A stretch of 11,341 bases of DNA from Chloroflexota bacterium (lineage in GTDB: Bacteria; Chloroflexota; Anaerolineae; 4572-78; J111), in assembly GCA_003694775.1 (NCBI GenBank), contig RFJV01000550.1:1-11341 (forward strand), in the 5' to 3' direction. The translations under genes were made by a program, and so were the position numbers. Shown here piece after piece: positions 7,590 to 11,341 of this stretch. Each line of letters begins with the position of its first letter. Within the stretch, counting starts at the first letter, position 1. Under the pieces are notes generated by a model that was not told where the DNA came from, did no database searches, and was given only the letters and a program-made list of their open reading frames with translations.

Positions 7590-7617
7590 TTGACTTGCCT
7601 GCCGCAGGGCATACAAT
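7590..7617 (+). promoter_or_regulatory. Promoter of the FHA-cyclase/acpS operon
   Basis: A -35 TTGACT (7590-7595), a 16-bp spacer and a -10 TACAAT (7612-7617) each differ from consensus by one base. The predicted start is near 7624, inside the tandem octamer block, giving an untranslated leader of about 100 nt. The mfd-FHA gap also has a T-rich pyrimidine stretch just after the mfd stop (7553-7576), but I see no convincing stem before it, so no intrinsic mfd terminator is called. Confidence 0.6.
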
Positions 7618-7620
7618 ACA

Positions 7621-7660
7621 GGGTAGCAAGGTAGCAGGGTAGCAGAGTAGCAGGGCAGCA
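7621..7660 (+). repeat. Tandem 8-bp repeat, five copies (consensus RGGTAGCA)
   Basis: Five contiguous octamers read GGGTAGCA, AGGTAGCA, GGGTAGCA, GAGTAGCA and GGGCAGCA, then a decayed GAGTC. Copies differ from the consensus by at most one or two bases. The block begins 3 bp after the -10 box of the promoter for the next gene, so it covers the predicted start site and early transcript. Because 8 is not a multiple of 3 it encodes a 24-bp-period peptide in every frame, and the open minus-strand frame through it is not a gene. Confidence 0.9.
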
Positions 7661-7722
7661 GAGTCTTTTCTGTCACCCGACATCTGTCATCAACCATTAT
7701 TGATTCACCGTTTGCAATTATT

Positions 7723-9321
7723 ATGTTTATTATTGACTACACCACCCCCGATGGTCAGCGCCGCCGCTTTGAGTCCAGAGCCAATACGATACTGATTGGC
7801 CGCACCACCCCCCACCAGACGGTAGACCTGGACCTGACTCCGGACTCAACCGTGTCCCGGATGCATGCCCGTCTGACCTTTGATAACGGCGCCTACTACC
7901 TGGAAGACCTGGGAAGCAAGTACGGAACCCTGGTCAACGGGCGGCCCATCCTTTCCAAAATACGGCTCACCCCTGGGGCCAAGATAACGATGGGCCGCAC
8001 CGTGCTGGAAATTTTCATCCCGGAAGTGGGTATGCTGACCCACAGTGTCAGCGCCTCGGAATCGACGCCCAACCTGCTGTTGGCCCAGTACCGGGATGCG
8101 GCCTCGCTGGAAGCCATTCGCCGCCGGCTGACCGCCTTTTACGAGCTGAGTATGGCCCTGGGAACGGTGCACGATGTAGGCCAGATGATAGACTCGGTAG
8201 TAGACTACCTGTGCAAGTTCATTCCCGAAGCCCAGCGCAGTGCCCTGCTCCTGCTGGAAGACGAGGAGCTGGTCCTCAAGGCCTACCACCCGGAGCGGAT
8301 GAAGCCCTCGGTGAGCCAGAGCCTGGCCGCGCTGGCCCTGGATACCCAGGAAGCCTTTATGTGGCGCCGCGGTGCACCGGGCAAAACCGGCCTGCTGTCG
8401 GACAGTGTTATCCGGCACGGCACCCAGGCGGCCATGTACGCCCCCCTTATCTGGCAGGGCGAGGTCCTGGGCGTTCTGTTTGCCGACAACTTCATGTCCC
8501 GCAGTGTTTTTAACGAAGACGACCTGCGCCTGCTGATGGCGATGGCAAACCAGGTGTCGATGTTCATCAAGAATCACCAGCTTCAGCAGAGCCTGCGCCA
8601 TCAGGAAGTCATCCGCTCCAACCTTCTGCGGCAGTTTTCACCGCAGGTGGCCGGACGGCTGGAGCAGTGGCTCAAAGAGACCAACCACCTGCGGCTGGGC
8701 GGCAAACGGGCCAACCCGGTTACCATTCTGACCTCCGACGTACGCGGCTTTACCACCCTCAGCGCCCAGATGGAGCCACCCGACATCGTTAAAATGCTCA
8801 ACGAGCTGTTCGGGGTCTGCATTCCGATTATCTTCAAATACAACGGCACCATCGACAAGTACGTTGGCGATGCCATTCTGGCCGTGTTCGGCAGTCCAGA
8901 CCCGGACGAACACCAGTGGCAAAAGGCCGTTCAGACCGCCATCGAGATGCAGGAAGCCATCGCCGATTTGAACCGCCAGCGCGAGGCCCAGGGACTGCCG
9001 GTCTGCGAGGTGGGGATTGGGATTCACACCGGCGAAGTTCTGCACGGCTTCATCGGCTCGGAAGAGCATATGGAGTTCACCGTCATCGGCGATACGGTCA
9101 ACCGGACGGCCCGCTACTGCGACGGGGCCGGACCGGGCGAAATCATCATCAGCCCGGCCGTGTTTGAGCACGTCGACGAGCTGGTGGAAGCAACACCCCG
9201 GCTCATCAAGTCCAAGCACCCCGATACCGAACCCGACCTGGAAGCCTACGTGGTGCACCGCCTCCGCCCGTCGGACCCGAACGACACCATGCCCGTCAAG
9301 GCAGACACAGGCCCGCTATGA
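7723..9321 (+). CDS. FHA-GAF-class III nucleotidyl cyclase (predicted adenylate cyclase)
   Basis: This soluble signalling protein has 532 residues, no signal peptide and no membrane segment. An FHA phosphothreonine-binding domain (about 1-98) shows IGR at 25-27, SRMHA at 45-49 and NG at 72-73. A GAF ligand/redox-sensing domain follows (about 135-285), then a short helical linker (about 285-310) and a class III cyclase domain (about 328-515). Catalytic residues look complete: metal aspartates D339 (TSDVRGF) and D383 (YVGDA), purine-contacting K379, and N460 and R464 in GDTVNRTAR. The position usually Asp in class IIIa is T453, as in class IIIb enzymes such as CyaC. The predicted reaction is ATP to cyclic AMP, controlled by phospho-protein binding and the GAF ligand; the ligand is unknown. 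The ATG at 7723 places the first FHA strand correctly but lacks a Shine-Dalgarno sequence. The stop overlaps acpS (ATGA). Confidence 0.92.
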   Translation: MFIIDYTTPDGQRRRFESRANTILIGRTTPHQTVDLDLTPDSTVSRMHARLTFDNGAYYLEDLGSKYGTLVNGRPILSKIRLTPGAKITMGRTVLEIFIPEVGMLTHSVSASESTPNLLLAQYRDAASLEAIRRRLTAFYELSMALGTVHDVGQMIDSVVDYLCKFIPEAQRSALLLLEDEELVLKAYHPERMKPSVSQSLAALALDTQEAFMWRRGAPGKTGLLSDSVIRHGTQAAMYAPLIWQGEVLGVLFADNFMSRSVFNEDDLRLLMAMANQVSMFIKNHQLQQSLRHQEVIRSNLLRQFSPQVAGRLEQWLKETNHLRLGGKRANPVTILTSDVRGFTTLSAQMEPPDIVKMLNELFGVCIPIIFKYNGTIDKYVGDAILAVFGSPDPDEHQWQKAVQTAIEMQEAIADLNRQREAQGLPVCEVGIGIHTGEVLHGFIGSEEHMEFTVIGDTVNRTARYCDGAGPGEIIISPAVFEHVDELVEATPRLIKSKHPDTEPDLEAYVVHRLRPSDPNDTMPVKADTGPL

Positions 9322-9677
9322 AAACCATCGGCGTGGATATTGCAGAAATCGAACGGGTCGCGGCCTGCATCGACCGCTTTGGCGACCGCTTCTTGCGGCG
9401 GGTCTATACTGGCCAGGAGCTGGCTTACTGCCAGGGGCGGGTCAGCTCGCTGGCGGTTCGCTGGGCGGCCAAGGAGGCGGTGGCCAAGGCCCTGGGAACC
9501 GGCATCGGCGATGTCCGCTGGACGGACATCGAAATTGTGAACGATGAAAACTGCCGCCCGTCCATCCGTCTCCACGGCCAGGCCGCGGTGCTGGCCCAAC
9601 AGTTGGGCATTCGCCGCTTCGCCGTCAGCCTGTCCCATGCCAGAGAATATGCCGTTGCTTTTGTGGTGGGGGAATAA
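9318..9677 (+). CDS. acpS: Holo-[acyl-carrier-protein] synthase
   Basis: This 119-residue enzyme transfers 4'-phosphopantetheine from coenzyme A to the conserved serine of acyl carrier protein, activating it for fatty-acid synthesis in the cytoplasm. The family signatures are clear: an N-terminal GVDIAEIERV with metal-binding D7, and WAAKEAVAKALGTGI at about 49-63 with metal-binding E53 and the catalytic lysine region. The C-terminal SLSHAREYAVAFV stretch is also typical. The length is standard for the small trimeric AcpS type rather than Sfp. The start ATG overlaps the cyclase stop by 4 nt and the stop overlaps the next start by 1 nt (TAATG). All three genes are therefore probably translated from one message and coupled. 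Confidence 0.95.
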   Translation: MKTIGVDIAEIERVAACIDRFGDRFLRRVYTGQELAYCQGRVSSLAVRWAAKEAVAKALGTGIGDVRWTDIEIVNDENCRPSIRLHGQAAVLAQQLGIRRFAVSLSHAREYAVAFVVGE

Positions 9678-10048
9678 TGAAGCCTGACCAGCCCAACCGT
9701 CAGCAAGATTTGGCCTGGTATCTTTCGCTGGTGGTGCTGGTGCTCTTTGTGGTGGTGCCGCCGGTGCTGTTCGGCCTGTTCTACCTGTCGCAGGTTCCGG
9801 ACATCACCTGGGAGAGAGACGACCAGCTTACCTTTGACCGCATCTGGCTCCACCGGGACCGGCGTCCGGCAGGCATTGGCTACCAGAGCCGGCGGGTGGT
9901 CGAACAGTACAGCGATACTGCAGTATGCGTGGAAAACAAACTGCGATTCCTGCTGTGGCGGCAGTCTTCTACGGCCCAACCGGCCACGACCACCCAGAAG
10001 ATGGTTCGGGTGGGCAAGCGGTGGCAGGTGCAGGGAGACTGCCCCTGA
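9677..10048 (+). CDS. Small single-pass membrane protein, unknown function
   Basis: This 123-residue protein matches no family I recognise. A polar N-terminus (about 1-12) precedes one strongly hydrophobic segment (about 13-38, rich in V, L and F with a central PP). A polar C-terminal domain of about 80 residues follows, containing DITWERDDQ, two cysteines (C84 and C122, a possible disulfide if exported) and a basic end (RVGKRWQVQ). There is no lipobox and no clear cleavage site, so an uncleaved signal anchor with an external C-terminus is most likely. The ATG overlaps the acpS stop (TAATG), and GGGGG lies a few bases before it, supporting translation. It is the last gene of the operon and ends 3 nt before the convergent lipoprotein gene. 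A link to AcpS or cyclic-nucleotide function is possible only by association. Confidence 0.75.
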   Translation: MKPDQPNRQQDLAWYLSLVVLVLFVVVPPVLFGLFYLSQVPDITWERDDQLTFDRIWLHRDRRPAGIGYQSRRVVEQYSDTAVCVENKLRFLLWRQSSTAQPATTTQKMVRVGKRWQVQGDCP

Positions 10049-10051
10049 GGC

Positions 10052-10594
10052 CTACCGCCGCACCTCGAACCCCTCGCCAGAGTTCTGCCCCAAATCCACC
10101 AGCACCGACTGCCCGCCAAAGCCGTGCACGTTGCATCTGGCCCGAACCAGCACCCGCTGCACATCTGCCGGTATCCGCACCCCGCGGTGACTGCGCGTAA
10201 AGGGCTGTTCGGTGTCGTGGGGATGGGCCAGAACACGCTCCGCCAGAACATTGCCCTGCAGGTCAACCACCTGCCAGGCGTTGGCGTAATGGTCCCAGCC
10301 CTCATCATTGTGCCGCACGGTCACATCAAAGCGCCACAAACCGGACTCCTGCCGGGTCGCGACGACAAACAGCACCTGGGCAAAATCCAGACTGGCTTCT
10401 CCCGGCACAAAGCCGGCCACCCCATCCGCTGGCCGACCTGCCGCCGGCGCGGTTGGGGTGGGGGGAGGCATTGTCGGGGTGGCAGTGGGGAAGGCAGAAG
10501 GTGTGACCGCCGGCGGGGGCGTGTCGACCTGCCCGGCACAGGCCGGCAGAAGAAGCACCACGGCCAGACAGACAGGCCAGAGCAAACGGTTCAT
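10052..10594 (-). CDS. Pro/Thr-linker lipoprotein with His-rich conserved-looking domain
   Basis: This 180-residue predicted lipoprotein opens with MNRLLW, a hydrophobic core and the lipobox LPAC with the lipidated C19. A Pro/Thr/Ala-rich linker follows (about 21-52), then one globular domain (about 60-170). The domain carries RHNDEGWDHYANAW (94-107), LAHPHDTEQPFTRS (122-135) and NVHGFGG (155-161). This cluster of His, Glu and Trp residues recalls a widespread family of uncharacterised bacterial proteins and could bind a metal, but that is inference. The frame is open further upstream to 10774. I chose the ATG at 10594 because it starts the signal peptide directly and clears the protease gene, whereas the longer version would bury the signal peptide at residue 61. 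It lies 13 nt after the protease stop, so the two are probably one operon. Confidence 0.85.
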   Translation of the reverse strand: MNRLLWPVCLAVVLLLPACAGQVDTPPPAVTPSAFPTATPTMPPPTPTAPAAGRPADGVAGFVPGEASLDFAQVLFVVATRQESGLWRFDVTVRHNDEGWDHYANAWQVVDLQGNVLAERVLAHPHDTEQPFTRSHRGVRIPADVQRVLVRARCNVHGFGGQSVLVDLGQNSGEGFEVRR

Positions 10595-10607
10595 TCCGGC
10601 CACCGGT

Positions 10608-11341
10608 TCAGTTGCCGGTCTCGCCGGACACGGGGATGGGGATTGGCTCGCCGCTGTGGGCGGCAATCCACGGCAGCAGAAGCTGTTTGGCCGTATTAAC
10701 CGGGATGGCAAAGGCAATTCCCTCGGCAATACCCCGGTCCTCGCTTTCGCGGATGATGAAGGTGTTGATGCCAATCATTTCCCCCCGGCGATTAATCAGC
10801 GGGCCGCCGGAACTGCCGCGGTTGATGGCCGCGTCGGTCTGGATGAGGCCCTCTATCACGTGCTCGTTCATCTCCAGCGCCCGGTTCAACCCGCTGACAA
10901 TCCCAAAGCTGACCGAGTTGGGAAAATCTCCCAGCGGACTGCCGATAGCGTACACCTCCTGCCCCAGCCGCACGGTCGACGAGTCGCCCCAGAGGATGGC
11001 CGGCAGGTCGCCGAGGCTGACCTTCAGCAGAGCCAGGTCCTGACCGGGGTCTGCGGCCACCAGTTCGGCCAGGGCTTCGCGGCCATCGGCAAAGATGACA
11101 TGCAGTTCGCCGGGGTTATCAATGACATGGTTGTTGGTGGCAATGTAGCCCCGCTCGTCCACTATGACGCCGGAACCGACCACCCGGCCCTCCTCCTGCG
11201 AAAAACCGGGCACAAACTGCTGGTTGATGACCGTCACCACCGAGGGCAGAATGCGGGCGATAACATCCTCGATGGCCGGGGTGGACTGGGGAGTCGGTGT
11301 TGGGGTAGGGGTTGGGGTGGCCGCCGGCGCGGGGGTAGGGG
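10608..11341 (-). CDS. HtrA/DegP-like trypsin-type serine protease without PDZ domain (5' end cut by window)
   Basis: The visible 244 codons run off the right edge, so the N-terminus is missing. It begins with a Pro/Thr/Ala linker (11283-11341), then AIEDVIARILPSVVTV and an S1C protease domain. The catalytic triad is intact: His in ATNNHVID (codon 11127-11129), Asp in GQDLALLKV (11037-11039), and Ser in RGSSGGPL (10809-10811), where HtrA enzymes usually read GNSGGPL. The domain closes with GIAFAIPVNTAKQLL and the protein stops about 20 residues later. There is therefore no C-terminal PDZ domain, unlike DegP, DegQ or DegS. It is probably exported or membrane-tethered and acts in quality control or processing outside the membrane. 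A GTG at 11238-11240 could be read as a start, but it would cut off the first strand of the protease fold, and the frame stays open beyond it. Confidence 0.9.
   Translation of the reverse strand, partial: PTPAPAATPTPTPTPTPQSTPAIEDVIARILPSVVTVINQQFVPGFSQEEGRVVGSGVIVDERGYIATNNHVIDNPGELHVIFADGREALAELVAADPGQDLALLKVSLGDLPAILWGDSSTVRLGQEVYAIGSPLGDFPNSVSFGIVSGLNRALEMNEHVIEGLIQTDAAINRGSSGGPLINRRGEMIGINTFIIRESEDRGIAEGIAFAIPVNTAKQLLLPWIAAHSGEPIPIPVSGETGN

Noticed and set aside
7621..7660. CRISPR or insertion-site interpretation of the tandem octamers
   Set aside because: The units are 8 bp with no spacers, and there is no adjacent cas gene, transposase or target-site duplication.
7299..7697. 132-codon minus-strand frame through the octamer repeat and the end of mfd
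   Set aside because: Its distinctive LLPCY-type repeats come only from translating the 8-bp repeat, and the rest is antisense to mfd.
7846..9258. Minus-strand frames of 251 and 206 codons opposite the FHA cyclase (7846-8601 and 8638-9258)
   Set aside because: They are in register with the cyclase codons, their composition is shadow-like, and they have no recognisable domain.
10595..10774. 60-codon N-terminal extension of the lipoprotein (start at 10774)
   Set aside because: It would overlap the protease gene and place the signal peptide and lipobox internally. The ATG at 10594 gives a textbook lipoprotein start.

Overview
The window is an ordinary, gene-dense stretch of a GC-rich bacterial chromosome. 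Chloroflexota (Anaerolineae-like) is the best guess, at moderate confidence. The basis is the Pro/Thr-rich linkers on secreted proteins, the FHA-GAF-cyclase architecture, and a PIN/TRAM-cysS-rlmB cluster next to tRNA-Tyr and tuf. No rRNA or other formal taxonomic marker is present. I see no mobile element, CRISPR array, phage gene or replication origin.

Left arm, minus strand (1-3650). Read in the direction of transcription, a membrane-anchored PIN/TRAM protein is followed after 3 nt by cysS (cysteinyl-tRNA synthetase), which overlaps rlmB (23S rRNA 2'-O-methyltransferase) by 4 nt. A terminator-like dyad spans the rlmB stop. A good sigma70-type promoter follows, then a GC-rich hairpin, a class II tRNA-Tyr(GUA), a second hairpin, and the first 27 codons of tuf (EF-Tu), which runs off the left edge. 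The theme is translation and RNA metabolism.

Divergent intergenic region (3651-3929). Two strong back-to-back promoters have -35 boxes about 30 bp apart. They fire leftward into PIN/TRAM-cysS-rlmB and rightward into mfd.

Centre, plus strand (3930-10048). mfd encodes a complete transcription-repair coupling factor. It is followed by a 172-bp spacer holding a near-consensus promoter and five tandem 8-bp repeats that start about where transcription should begin. The next three genes form a tightly packed operon: an FHA-GAF-adenylate/guanylate cyclase fusion, acpS (holo-ACP synthase, 4-nt overlap), and a small single-pass membrane protein (1-nt overlap). The cyclase has the full set of class III catalytic residues and a Thr at the purine-specifying position, as in class IIIb enzymes.

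Right arm, minus strand (10052-11341). A Pro/Thr-linker lipoprotein with a His-rich conserved-looking domain is convergent with the small membrane protein, with only 3 nt between them. It sits 13 nt downstream of a trypsin-like HtrA-type serine protease that has an intact triad but no PDZ domain and is cut by the right edge. Both are predicted to act outside the membrane.

I did not find a convincing new biological system. The points most worth a second look are the cyclase-acpS-membrane protein operon, the octamer repeat at its promoter, the PDZ-less protease/lipoprotein pair, and the nested dyads around the tRNA-Tyr promoter.
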